64,000 bases of DNA from Ulvibacter litoralis. Lineage in GTDB: Bacteria; Bacteroidota; Bacteroidia; Flavobacteriales; Flavobacteriaceae. Positions 8,329-17,117 of this stretch are shown here, in pieces. Numbering within the stretch: position 1 is the stretch's first letter; every line of letters starts with the position of its first letter. Both the position numbers and the translations under genes were made by a program. The DNA is taken from assembly GCF_900102055.1 (NCBI RefSeq), contig NZ_FNBA01000001.1, forward strand, positions 831,085 through 895,084, given 5' to 3'. The notes beneath the pieces are model-generated. The model saw only the letters and a program-made list of their open reading frames with translations, did not search any database and had not been told where the DNA came from.

Positions 8329-11300
8329 ATGAAAAAATTTACTTTTCCTTTTTCAATAAGGCGCAAAGAAGTCTTATTTTTAGCTATGGTATTGGTGTTT
8401 TCAATATCGTATTCACAAACGAATTATGCCATACAGTTTCAAGATGAAACAATTGAAATTCCTGAAAACATTTCCACTTTTGAATGGAACCAATTACCAG
8501 AGTCTTCAAAACTAGATGCTGGTTATTTTGGTTGGGTTCAATTTTACGAAACCCCTACACAAGACGTACAAGATTTATTTAAAACACGAAACCTTCAGTT
8601 ATTAGAATATATTCCTAACAAAACGTATTTGTTTTATTTTCCTGAAACTACTTCTGTCAATTTCTTAAGAAACAACGGTGTTAGGTCTATTGTCCCAGTG
8701 GATGGGACTTATAAATTATCTTCAGAATTAAAAAATCCACCCTATGCACATTGGGCTACTGATGGAGATAATATTCTAGTAACACTTCAGCACCACAAAA
8801 ATGTAAACACTCAGTTTGTAATTGATGATTTGGCAAACCAACAAATTAGCGTTCGCCATCAATACAAAGGGTCTAATAACATAGATCTTTCAATCCCAAA
8901 CAACTGCTTAGAGACGCTTTCAAATTTACCGTATGTGAAGTGGGTTGAATTAATTGTTGCCCCTTCAGTTAAAGATGACACCAGAGGAAGAAGTTTACAT
9001 AGATCCAATGGGCTAGACACACAAACAAGTGCGGGTAGAAACTACACAGGAAGTGGAATTGGTGTTATGGTACGAGATGATGGAATTGTAGGGCCTCATA
9101 TCGATTTTCAAGGCAGAATCGACAATAGCACAGCTAGTGGTTCTGGACAAACACACGGTGATGGTGTTGGAGGAATTATGGCTGGAGCAGGAAACCTTGA
9201 CCCTTCTATGCGAGGAATGGCAGCTGGATCTGATGTGTATGTAGTTAATTATCAAGCAAACTTCTTAGACAGCCAAACAGTAGGCTTAATAACAAGTGGC
9301 GATGTTCAAGTAACCAATTCTTCATACAGTAACGGTTGTAATGATGGATATACTACTATTACACAAACAGTAGATACACAAACTAAGGATATTCCAACCT
9401 TATTACATGTATTCTCTGCGGGTAACTCAAACAATAGTAATTGTGGGTATGGTGCTGGAAACCAATGGGGAAATATTACAGGAGGCCACAAACAAGGAAA
9501 AAATGTTATTGCTACTGCAAATGTATTTTTTGATGGCTCTTTAGTGAATTCAAGTAGCCGTGGACCTGCACATGATGGAAGAATAAAACCAGACATCGCT
9601 GCAAATGGACAAAATCAAAACTCTACTAATGAAAATAACACATACCAAGTTTTTGGAGGAACTTCAGGAGCTGCGCCAGGTATTGCAGGAATTTCTGCTC
9701 AATTATACCAAGCGTATGGTGAATTAAACGGTGGTGATTTTCCACAATCGGCACTTATTAAAGCAACTTTAATGAATACTGCTAATGAAGCAGGAAACAT
9801 TGGCCCTGATTATAAATTTGGATACGGTATTGTAAATGGATTGCGGGCTGCCAAATTAATTGAAGACGGACGTTATTTTTCTGATGATATATCGCAAGGG
9901 GAAACCAACGGACATACTATAAATGTACCTACCGGAACCACCCAAGTACGTATTATGGTGTATTGGAGTGATGTTCCTGGCTCTCCGGGAGCCAATCCTG
10001 CGCTTGTAAATGATTTAGACATGATGGTAACAGATCCTTCAAGCACAAATCACTTACCCTGGATATTAGACCCTACTCCTAATGCTACAACCTTAGATTT
10101 GCCTGCAACTAATGGTGTAGATCGTTTAAACAATGTAGAGCAAGTTTTAATTAACAATCCTGCTGCTGGAGGGTATAATCTTGAAGTTACTGGATTTAAT
10201 GTTCCTGTGGGACCTCAAGAGTATTTTGTTGTTTACGAATTGATTTCTGAAAATCTTGTCGTAACCTACCCTAATGCGGGTGAAAGTTTTGCTCCAGGGG
10301 AAACAGAATCTATTCATTGGGATGCTACCAATACTACAAACGATTTCTTACTAGAATACTCAACAGACAATGGAACTAGCTGGAATACAATCACCACTGT
10401 TGCCAATGACGTAACCAATTACGGATGGACTGTTCCTACCTCTATTACTGGAGATGCTTTAATTCGAGTTACTAGCGGCGCTTTTTCTGATACTAGTGAC
10501 GAAACTTTCTCAATTGCTCGTTTGGCAACCAATGTTCAAGTAACACAAGTATGTCCAGACAATGCAACTTTTGTTTGGAATGCCGTTACAGATGCTGAAT
10601 CTTACGATTTCTACATGCTAGGAACTACGTATATGGACCTTGTTGGAACGTCAACAACTCCTACTATAAATGTACCTATTACAGATCCTTCAACACCTAT
10701 TTGGGCCGCTGTAGTTGCTAAAAATGATACGGAAGGTTGGAAGAGCAGAAGAACCATCGCGATTAATCATCCTGGTGGATTGCTAAATTGCTCATTGGCA
10801 AACGATGTCTCTACTGTTTCTATTGATAATACACCGAGTGATTTTGCACTTGTATGTGCAGGCTCTAACGATGTCGTGATTTCTGCATCATTTAGAAATT
10901 CAGGAATGGATCCACAAAGTAATTTTACCGTTTCGTATCAATTGGATAGCAATCCGGCTGTGGAAGAAACCTATACTGCCACTTTAAATCCTGGGCAACA
11001 AGTAGCTTATAATTTTACCACGCCATTAACTATAACTACTTCTGGAGAATATACATTAACGGTAAGTGTAGCACTTGCTGGCGATGAAAACGCAAGTAAT
11101 GATACAGAAACATTAGATTTTTATGCGGTTACGGAAGCGACCCCAATGGATTTGGTTGAAAGTTTTGAACCAAATGGATTTCCCCCTCCAGCTTGGGTCA
11201 TTACCAATCCTGACAATGTTGATACTTGGGAAGAAAGTACTGGCGTTATAGGTCGTAATGGAACTCCAACAACCACAGCATTTGTAGATAACTACAATTA

Positions 11301-11937
11301 CAATGCAGCAGGCGAAGAAGATGCATTTATCACAGAGATTGTAGATTTAACAACAAGTCCTACTGATGCAGCGTTGCTTTTTGACCTTGCAAAAGCACAA
11401 TATTCATCTTCTCTATTTGATGGTTTACGTGTTGAAGTTTCTACCGATTGTGGGGTTACCTATACCACTGTCTATGAGAAGACTAATTTAGAGTTGTCGA
11501 CTGTTTCGGGCTATGTAACCTCTAATTGGTCACCTTCTACCAGTTCAGATTGGAGAACCGAAGTGATTGACTTAAATGCATTCATTGATGATAATGTTCA
11601 AATTAAGTTTGTAAATATTAATGGATATGGGAATAGTACATTTATCGACAATATTAACATCACATCAATACTTGGAGTTTCAGAAAATAAACTAGAGGAT
11701 ACTGTTTCTGTATATCCTAACCCGACATCAGATACTGTATTTGTCACCTTTAAAAACAATGATTTTGAAGCTGTTTCAATAACAATCACAAACAGTTTAG
11801 GACAGCAATTACAAAACATCAATACTACAAACACAGACACTATGGCGCTAGAAGTTTCTGGCTATGCGAGTGGCTTGTATTTTGTAACTATTGAAGCTGC
11901 TGGAAGTTCAATTACGAAAAAGCTTTTAGTAAAGTAA
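8329..11937 (+). CDS. Secreted subtilisin-like serine protease (S8) with T9SS sorting domain, copy 2 (extended)
   Basis: A 1202-residue paralogue of the upstream protease; the two align almost throughout the first ~800 residues, most closely in the catalytic domain. The triad is conserved as Asp250/251 (VRDDG), His276 (THGDG) and Ser446 (GGTSGAAP). After the fibronectin-like region it carries about 300 extra residues absent from copy 1: a CARDB-like segment (about 825-935, ISASFRNSGM) and a jelly-roll/MAM-like segment (about 940-1115, ESFEPNGFPPPAW). A T9SS type A sorting domain (VYPNPTSD through TKKLLVK) ends the protein. The additions look like adhesive or substrate-binding modules. The pair points to tandem duplication followed by domain gain or loss. 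Confidence 0.93.
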   Translation: MKKFTFPFSIRRKEVLFLAMVLVFSISYSQTNYAIQFQDETIEIPENISTFEWNQLPESSKLDAGYFGWVQFYETPTQDVQDLFKTRNLQLLEYIPNKTYLFYFPETTSVNFLRNNGVRSIVPVDGTYKLSSELKNPPYAHWATDGDNILVTLQHHKNVNTQFVIDDLANQQISVRHQYKGSNNIDLSIPNNCLETLSNLPYVKWVELIVAPSVKDDTRGRSLHRSNGLDTQTSAGRNYTGSGIGVMVRDDGIVGPHIDFQGRIDNSTASGSGQTHGDGVGGIMAGAGNLDPSMRGMAAGSDVYVVNYQANFLDSQTVGLITSGDVQVTNSSYSNGCNDGYTTITQTVDTQTKDIPTLLHVFSAGNSNNSNCGYGAGNQWGNITGGHKQGKNVIATANVFFDGSLVNSSSRGPAHDGRIKPDIAANGQNQNSTNENNTYQVFGGTSGAAPGIAGISAQLYQAYGELNGGDFPQSALIKATLMNTANEAGNIGPDYKFGYGIVNGLRAAKLIEDGRYFSDDISQGETNGHTINVPTGTTQVRIMVYWSDVPGSPGANPALVNDLDMMVTDPSSTNHLPWILDPTPNATTLDLPATNGVDRLNNVEQVLINNPAAGGYNLEVTGFNVPVGPQEYFVVYELISENLVVTYPNAGESFAPGETESIHWDATNTTNDFLLEYSTDNGTSWNTITTVANDVTNYGWTVPTSITGDALIRVTSGAFSDTSDETFSIARLATNVQVTQVCPDNATFVWNAVTDAESYDFYMLGTTYMDLVGTSTTPTINVPITDPSTPIWAAVVAKNDTEGWKSRRTIAINHPGGLLNCSLANDVSTVSIDNTPSDFALVCAGSNDVVISASFRNSGMDPQSNFTVSYQLDSNPAVEETYTATLNPGQQVAYNFTTPLTITTSGEYTLTVSVALAGDENASNDTETLDFYAVTEATPMDLVESFEPNGFPPPAWVITNPDNVDTWEESTGVIGRNGTPTTTAFVDNYNYNAAGEEDAFITEIVDLTTSPTDAALLFDLAKAQYSSSLFDGLRVEVSTDCGVTYTTVYEKTNLELSTVSGYVTSNWSPSTSSDWRTEVIDLNAFIDDNVQIKFVNINGYGNSTFIDNINITSILGVSENKLEDTVSVYPNPTSDTVFVTFKNNDFEAVSITITNSLGQQLQNINTTNTDTMALEVSGYASGLYFVTIEAAGSSITKKLLVK

Positions 11938-11956
11938 AGCAACACTTAGTTTAAAC

Positions 11957-11988
11957 AAAAAAGGGAGCCTAAAGAGCTCCCTTTTTTT
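11957..11988. terminator. Bidirectional terminator between protease copy 2 and the EnvC-like gene
   Basis: A 12-bp stem (AAAAAAGGGAGC paired with GCTCCCTTTTTT) with a 7-base loop and T run. The A and T runs on both sides let it serve the convergent genes on either strand. Confidence 0.9.
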
Positions 11989-12054
11989 ATTTATCTGTTT
12001 AAGGAAAGTCGAGAATTTTAAAATTTCAACTTACCTTGACTCGATACTTATAAT

Positions 12055-13293
12055 TTACATTTTATATACCCAATCTGCAGGATTCATTTTAGCATCGTTT
12101 CTATAGATGTAAAACTTTAATATTGTCTTTCCTGTGGTTGGATTGTTATAAATGGTTCCTATTTCTTGTTTGGTACTTACCTTGTCGCCTTTTTTAACGG
12201 ACACTTTGGCCAGATTTCTATAAATCGTTATATAATCCCCATGACGAATATAAATGGCCTGATTTGCCCCTTTTATTTGCTGAACCTGCATGACCTCACC
12301 TTTAAAAACAGCTCTTGCTTTTGCATTTGGCTCTGTGGTAATATCGACTCCATTATTATTGGTGGTCACATTTGGAAATTGTGGATGTTGATGTTTTCCA
12401 AAATTTTCGGTAACCACTCCTTTTTCAACAGGCCAGATTAATTTTCCTTTGTTACTAGTAAAATTAGCCGCCAGTGCTTTTGCTTCTGGCGTTAACGCAA
12501 AGGTTGTCGATTTTGTAGTGGTGGTTGTAGTAGTATTGTTATTGTTTTCACTATTCGATTTTGCAATGGCAGCTCGAATTAAATCTTCAATTTGCTTCTC
12601 AATAGCATCCGCTTCTTTCTTCTTCTGTTTAATCTGTGATGCGAATGTTCCTTCGTCTTTCTTCAGGGAAGCCACCAAACGTTCTTGGTCTAATTTCTCT
12701 TTTTTCAGTTTTGCCTTTTCAGCTTGATTCTCTTTAATGAGGACTTCTTTTTTCTTTTTCTGAACAATTAAATCGTTGTTCAACTGCTTCAGTAATTCCG
12801 CTTTTTCTTTAATACTTTCACCTTGCTTCTTGCGTTGCTTTGCATATTGCTTCATATACTGAAGACGCTTGTACGCTTGTAAAAAGTTTTCCGAAGAGAA
12901 TAAAAACATAATTCTACTTTGCTCCGATTTACTTTTATACGACTTGGTAATCATTCCTGCATAATCCTCTTTCAACTCCTTCAGCTCTTTTCGCAATTGG
13001 TCCATTTTCTGAAGGTTGTCATTAATGGTTCGCGTAAGTAAATTGGCCTGCTGATTGGTGACTTTTATTAAATTTTCACGCGCATTAATGCGTTGTGAAA
13101 TGTCTTCCACTTGCGTTAAAATCGATTTTGCTTGGCCTCGTGTTTTAAATAATAGCGCATTAATTTGTTTAATCTCACTCAAAATAGCCACACGCCTTTC
13201 TTCCAGCTCTTTTTGCTTGTTAGGCTGTGAAAAAGCGATAGAAGTCGTTAAAAGACTAAGGAGTATAAAAAGATAAAGTTGAATCTTTTTCAT
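12055..13293 (-). CDS. EnvC-like murein hydrolase activator (coiled coil plus degenerate LytM/M23 domain)
   Basis: A 412-residue periplasmic protein. A signal peptide (to about residue 22, AFSQ) is followed by a long coiled coil (about 24-245), an Asn/Thr-rich linker (about 247-263) and a C-terminal LytM/M23 domain (about 283-412). The zinc ligands of active M23 enzymes are missing: the HxxxD site reads N313...D317, the HxH site reads I391-L-K393, and the usual YxHL reads YRNL. It should therefore act like EnvC, activating amidases that split septal peptidoglycan, rather than cutting itself. It ends a six-gene envelope cluster and follows the DUF4292 gene by 3 bases. Confidence 0.9.
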   Translation of the reverse strand: MKKIQLYLFILLSLLTTSIAFSQPNKQKELEERRVAILSEIKQINALLFKTRGQAKSILTQVEDISQRINARENLIKVTNQQANLLTRTINDNLQKMDQLRKELKELKEDYAGMITKSYKSKSEQSRIMFLFSSENFLQAYKRLQYMKQYAKQRKKQGESIKEKAELLKQLNNDLIVQKKKKEVLIKENQAEKAKLKKEKLDQERLVASLKKDEGTFASQIKQKKKEADAIEKQIEDLIRAAIAKSNSENNNNTTTTTTTKSTTFALTPEAKALAANFTSNKGKLIWPVEKGVVTENFGKHQHPQFPNVTTNNNGVDITTEPNAKARAVFKGEVMQVQQIKGANQAIYIRHGDYITIYRNLAKVSVKKGDKVSTKQEIGTIYNNPTTGKTILKFYIYRNDAKMNPADWVYKM

Positions 13294-13296
13294 GAA

Positions 13297-14067
13297 TTAT
13301 AATTGAATTTCTTCGTATCCATCTGGAATCGTAAACGGAAAACTTAGCGAAACATTGAGGTCAATTTTTTTATAGGTAAGCTGAATTTTTGTTTTCGAAT
13401 CGTTCTCTGTCGCGTCAATTTCTATTTCTGAAGGATATACGGCTCCTTCAATGGTTTGGTAATCGCTGTAACGCACCGTTAACAAACGCTTTTCATTCGG
13501 TTGCGAAAGAGTTTCGTTATTTACTTTGAAATTTTCAGCGTTTAAAACAATTGAATGTATATAATCTTGATGTTGCTTTTTAGGCAATAATTTGAATGTA
13601 TTTAACAACGCACTTGCATTATATGTTGAAGGTGACAAACTAAAAATGGACTGACCTAACAATATGTTCTGAGCCTTTTCAAAATCGATGTCGGTTCCTA
13701 AAACATCACTTAGCAACGCAAAATCGCCATCAAAATAAGTTCCCGTAATGGTTTCGTAATACTTTACTTCGTTGGGTGTAATAAGAACTTTTGCAAGTGT
13801 AATTCCTAAAAAAGATGCTTTAATCCAAATTATTTTGTCTTTTTCCATTCGCAAACTAGCCACAATACTCTGTTGCTTTTTCTCGTCTTGATATACTACT
13901 TGTACTCTAGAAGCAAGCGTTGTAAACGTAGGCGCTGCATTTTCATGCGATTGGATAATGTCTTTGGCTACTGCAGTTCCTGTGGTAGTACTAGTAGCTT
14001 TTTTACTGGTTCCGCAGGCACTTAAAACGGTAATAGCAACTACTAAAATAAGCGATCGTATAGTCAT
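13297..14067 (-). CDS. DUF4292 lipoprotein
   Basis: A 256-residue lipoprotein with signal and lipobox LSAC (Cys18), then a Ser/Thr-rich linker and a beta-rich domain (about 45-256). The pattern of short amphipathic strands resembles LolA/LolB-type half-barrels that bind lipid, which is how I would interpret the family. It has DUF4292 as its only confident label. Gene order (TPR protein, DUF4292, EnvC-like) is tight, with 4- and 3-base gaps, so they are surely co-transcribed. A role in outer-membrane lipoprotein or lipid traffic is inference. Confidence 0.8.
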   Translation of the reverse strand: MTIRSLILVVAITVLSACGTSKKATSTTTGTAVAKDIIQSHENAAPTFTTLASRVQVVYQDEKKQQSIVASLRMEKDKIIWIKASFLGITLAKVLITPNEVKYYETITGTYFDGDFALLSDVLGTDIDFEKAQNILLGQSIFSLSPSTYNASALLNTFKLLPKKQHQDYIHSIVLNAENFKVNNETLSQPNEKRLLTVRYSDYQTIEGAVYPSEIEIDATENDSKTKIQLTYKKIDLNVSLSFPFTIPDGYEEIQL

Positions 14068-14071
14068 AGAA

Positions 14072-15442
14072 TTAGTTCGTGTCTTTAACTTCTAACGCTT
14101 TTTTTGCGTATAAATTGGATTTCTGTGTATCTCCTTTTAACGAATAGGAAACTGAAAGTTGCTCGTAAAAGTCGCGTTCCATTTTTGGGGTGTCTAAGAG
14201 GTAGTCAATCCCAGTTTCTAAACTTTCAATAGCAGCATCTGTATTCTGAAGCTTGTTATTAGCCACACCATTTAATAAATAAATAAGTGGCTGTGCTGGG
14301 AAAATTTCCAAAGCACTATTGCTTAAAGTTAGTGCCGATTCGAATTTTTTCAAATCAATTTGCAGCAACAAGGTGTTTTTAAGCAAACTATAATTATCGG
14401 AGTCTAAAGCGATGCCTTTTTCATAAAGTGTTAATGCTTCGTCTTTACGCCCTTTGGTAACGTAATAGTCACCAAGCTTTTCATACACAGCTCCATTGTC
14501 ATCGTTGGCAAATGTGGTAACGATGGTGGTAAGTTCGTTTTCGTATTGCGGATTCGCATTTACAAATTGAATAAAATCGCCTAATACTTTATACTTGCTG
14601 GGCTTATCAACACTTTCAGAAGTCATTACTTTTTTCATAGAAGCCAAGCCATTTTCAACATCGCCTTCAGTTAAGTAAAATTTATACAATGCCAAATGAG
14701 CCAATTCAGATTTCGGATTGTTTTTCAGCAATTCTTTCGCTGTTTCAAAAGCCTTTTGGGTATTTCCCTCTTCGCTGTATAAGTAAATTAAGTTCAGGTA
14801 ATCTTGTTCTTTTTTAGGATTGGTATCTATTTTAGATTCCAGTTTCGTGATTTGTCCTGCTGTGTTTCCTGTATGGCGATATATCTGCTTGCGCAATGCA
14901 TCTCGATAATCACTTTCACCTTTACTATCGTCCAAATCGTCCAATACTTCAATGGCTTTATCGTATTGTTTTGTTCTAGAATATAAATTGGCAAGATCTT
15001 CCTTATAATCGTCGTCAACAGCGATTAATTTAATCACCAAAGGAATGGCAGCATCGTAGTCTCGTTCTTGGTAATACACATCGTACAACGCCTCTAAAAC
15101 TTCAACTTTATCCCCTTCGGTAGCTGTAACTTTCTTGAAACTTTCTTCAGCTTCTTTGTATTTTTTTAAAAACGCTTGGTTTTTACCCATTTCAAAATAC
15201 ACAACCGCTTTTGCTTTGGCATCCTCTTTTGCAGCGCGTTCCGCTTTTTCCAAAGCAACTAAAGCCAACTCGTAATTTTCGATTCCTTTTTGTTTTAAAG
15301 CTTCAAAAAAACTCTCCTGAAAAGCATCACTTACATCTCCTAAATCATCTGTAGGACCTTCAATTTCTTGTGCCCCTAATTGCTTCGGAAAGAGAAGTAT
15401 TCCGAAGAAAAACAGGAAGTAATAGGTGTATTTCATTTTCAT
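14072..15442 (-). CDS. Secreted TPR-repeat protein
   Basis: A 456-residue protein with a signal peptide (to about residue 24, LGAQ) and a run of tetratricopeptide-like helical repeats over the rest, for example AVVYFEMGKNQAFLKKYKEA, AVYEKLGDYYVTKGRKDEA and LIYLLNGVANNKLQNTDAA. TPR proteins in the Bacteroidota periplasm scaffold envelope complexes. It is sandwiched between the nucleotidyltransferase gene and the DUF4292 gene, which implies an envelope-assembly role. No enzymatic motif is present. Confidence 0.85.
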   Translation of the reverse strand: MKMKYTYYFLFFFGILLFPKQLGAQEIEGPTDDLGDVSDAFQESFFEALKQKGIENYELALVALEKAERAAKEDAKAKAVVYFEMGKNQAFLKKYKEAEESFKKVTATEGDKVEVLEALYDVYYQERDYDAAIPLVIKLIAVDDDYKEDLANLYSRTKQYDKAIEVLDDLDDSKGESDYRDALRKQIYRHTGNTAGQITKLESKIDTNPKKEQDYLNLIYLYSEEGNTQKAFETAKELLKNNPKSELAHLALYKFYLTEGDVENGLASMKKVMTSESVDKPSKYKVLGDFIQFVNANPQYENELTTIVTTFANDDNGAVYEKLGDYYVTKGRKDEALTLYEKGIALDSDNYSLLKNTLLLQIDLKKFESALTLSNSALEIFPAQPLIYLLNGVANNKLQNTDAAIESLETGIDYLLDTPKMERDFYEQLSVSYSLKGDTQKSNLYAKKALEVKDTN

Positions 15443-15490
15443 AAAAGTTGATAATCAAAGCCTTAGACTACGTCTGGAATAACCAATTAT

Positions 15491-16507
15491 TTATTTTAAC
15501 GATGAATAATCGCCAATACTAATGTTTGTGAAGTTTCCATCAAATGTGGCGTAATTCCCAATCATAGCATTGTCTAAAGTAGCGTTTTTAATTAGAGTGT
15601 TGGTTTGTATTATGCTATTTTTAACGGTACTGTTTTCAATAACTGTGCCGTCTCCAATAGAAGCAAATGGTCCTATCTGACTGTTTTTTAAAACCACACC
15701 TTCCCCAATAAAACAAGGTTCGATAATATTCGAATTTTCATTGCTAATACTACTCGAGATTAAAGGTTCGTTCGCTTCTGCTAAAAACCCTAACATTCTA
15801 CGATTGGTTTCAATCGTCACCTCTTTGTTTCCGCAGTCCATCCACTCATCTACGGTTCCAGTTTTAAATATTTTTCCGTCGGCCATCATTCGCTTAATAC
15901 CATCGTTAATTTGGTATTCACCTCCGTTAATAATATTGTGATCTAGCACATATTGAAGCTCTTTTTTAAGCACGCCAACATCTTTAAAGTAGTAAATCCC
16001 AATCACAGCTTGATCGCTTACAAACTCGGTTGGTTTTTCTACCAATTCTGTGATTTCCTCTTTTTCGTTCAGATTTACAACTCCGTACGCTTCTGGATTC
16101 TCAACTCGTTTGGTCCAAATAACACTATCGGCATCTTTGTCTAAATTAAAATCTGCTTTAATCAAGGTGTCGGCATACGCAATAACTGCAGGTCCAGAAA
16201 GAGACGGTTCGGCACACATAATGGCGTGACCTGTTCCTTTAGGGTCTAACTGACGGTAAATACTTGCTTTGGCTCCTAAATCGGAAGCTAATTGCTCTAA
16301 ATGCTTAACCACATCGTCCCCAAAAAAGGCTGGATCGCCTAAAATGAACGCGATTTCTTCGATGTCTTCATTTAAAACACGTACAATATCTGCCACCAAA
16401 CGGTGCACAATAGGTTTTCCTGCAACAGGAATTAGCGGTTTAGGAACGGTTAAACTATGTGGGCGAAGACGTGAACCACGACCTGCCATTGGTACAATTA
16501 TTTTCAT
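15491..16507 (-). CDS. Sugar-phosphate nucleotidyltransferase (NTP_transferase plus left-handed beta-helix)
   Basis: Forms an NDP-sugar from NTP and a sugar 1-phosphate. The 338-residue protein starts with the family signature GRGSRLRP (9-16) followed by PKPL (22-25). The catalytic domain runs to about 240 and contains GTGHAIM and the GEYQINDG segment. The C-terminus (about 250-338) shows hexapeptide-like repeats ending in IGDYSSLK, forming a left-handed beta-helix. It resembles glucose-1-phosphate thymidylyl- and uridylyltransferases, but the substrate cannot be assigned. It lies upstream of the TPR-DUF4292-EnvC genes and downstream of dut. Confidence 0.85.
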   Translation of the reverse strand: MKIIVPMAGRGSRLRPHSLTVPKPLIPVAGKPIVHRLVADIVRVLNEDIEEIAFILGDPAFFGDDVVKHLEQLASDLGAKASIYRQLDPKGTGHAIMCAEPSLSGPAVIAYADTLIKADFNLDKDADSVIWTKRVENPEAYGVVNLNEKEEITELVEKPTEFVSDQAVIGIYYFKDVGVLKKELQYVLDHNIINGGEYQINDGIKRMMADGKIFKTGTVDEWMDCGNKEVTIETNRRMLGFLAEANEPLISSSISNENSNIIEPCFIGEGVVLKNSQIGPFASIGDGTVIENSTVKNSIIQTNTLIKNATLDNAMIGNYATFDGNFTNISIGDYSSLK

Positions 16508-16615
16508 ATTACATCACCCGCACAGGCGGATGTCTATTTTAATTAAACTCTATTTTTTGTGGTGTACATTCAAAAAACTTGAATATACGAACCTAATCTC
16601 TTTTTGTTGGTAAAG

Positions 16616-16636
16616 GATTCCTGCTTTCGCAGTAAT
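16616..16636. repeat. REP-like palindromic element downstream of dut
   Basis: Contains GATTCCTGC-TTTC-GCAG, a short hairpin whose minus-strand form has a GAAA tetraloop (CTGC-GAAA-GCAG). The ATTCC/GGAAT flanks resemble the palindromic intergenic repeats common in flavobacteria. A related but not identical element lies at 20155-20175. Confidence 0.45.
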
Positions 16637-16638
16637 TT

Positions 16639-17079
16639 TTACTTTACGCCTGTGCTTCCGAAACCTCCAGCACCGCGTTCGGTTTCTCCAAGCTCTTGTA
16701 CTTCTTCCCAAACAGCGCGTTCATGTTTTGCGATGACTAATTGCGCAATACGCTCACCGTTTTCGATGGTAAAATCTTCGTTAGAAAGGTTTACTAAAAT
16801 CACTCCTATTTCGCCTCTATAATCTGCATCAATGGTTCCTGGCGCATTTAATACTGTAATTCCTTTTTTGGCTGCCAATCCGCTACGAGGACGCACTTGT
16901 GCTTCGTACCCAATAGGAAGCTCTATAAACAATCCTGTTTTTACAATCGCGCGTTGTAACGGTTTTAATGTGGATGGTTCTGCAACATTGGCACGTAAAT
17001 CCATTCCAGCAGAATACATCGTTTCGTACGAAGGCGTTGGATGTGCTGAAGTATTAATTATTTTAATAGTCGTTGACAT
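16639..17079 (-). CDS. dut: Deoxyuridine 5'-triphosphate nucleotidohydrolase (dUTPase)
   Basis: Hydrolyses dUTP to dUMP and pyrophosphate, keeping uracil out of DNA and feeding thymidylate synthesis. The 146-residue length is that of the homotrimeric enzyme. All five motifs are visible: AGMDLRA (24-30), [11 protein letters not shown] (63-73), [11 protein letters not shown] (80-90) with the catalytic Asp, [11 protein letters not shown] (106-116) and the C-terminal [10 protein letters not shown] (135-144). It lies between the flippase and the nucleotidyltransferase in a minus-strand cluster. Confidence 0.97.
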   Translation of the reverse strand: MSTTIKIINTSAHPTPSYETMYSAGMDLRANVAEPSTLKPLQRAIVKTGLFIELPIGYEAQVRPRSGLAAKKGITVLNAPGTIDADYRGEIGVILVNLSNEDFTIENGERIAQLVIAKHERAVWEEVQELGETERGAGGFGSTGVK

Positions 17080-17117
17080 ATGTAACTAATTCAGTGAACT
17101 GTTAGAACTATTTGTAT

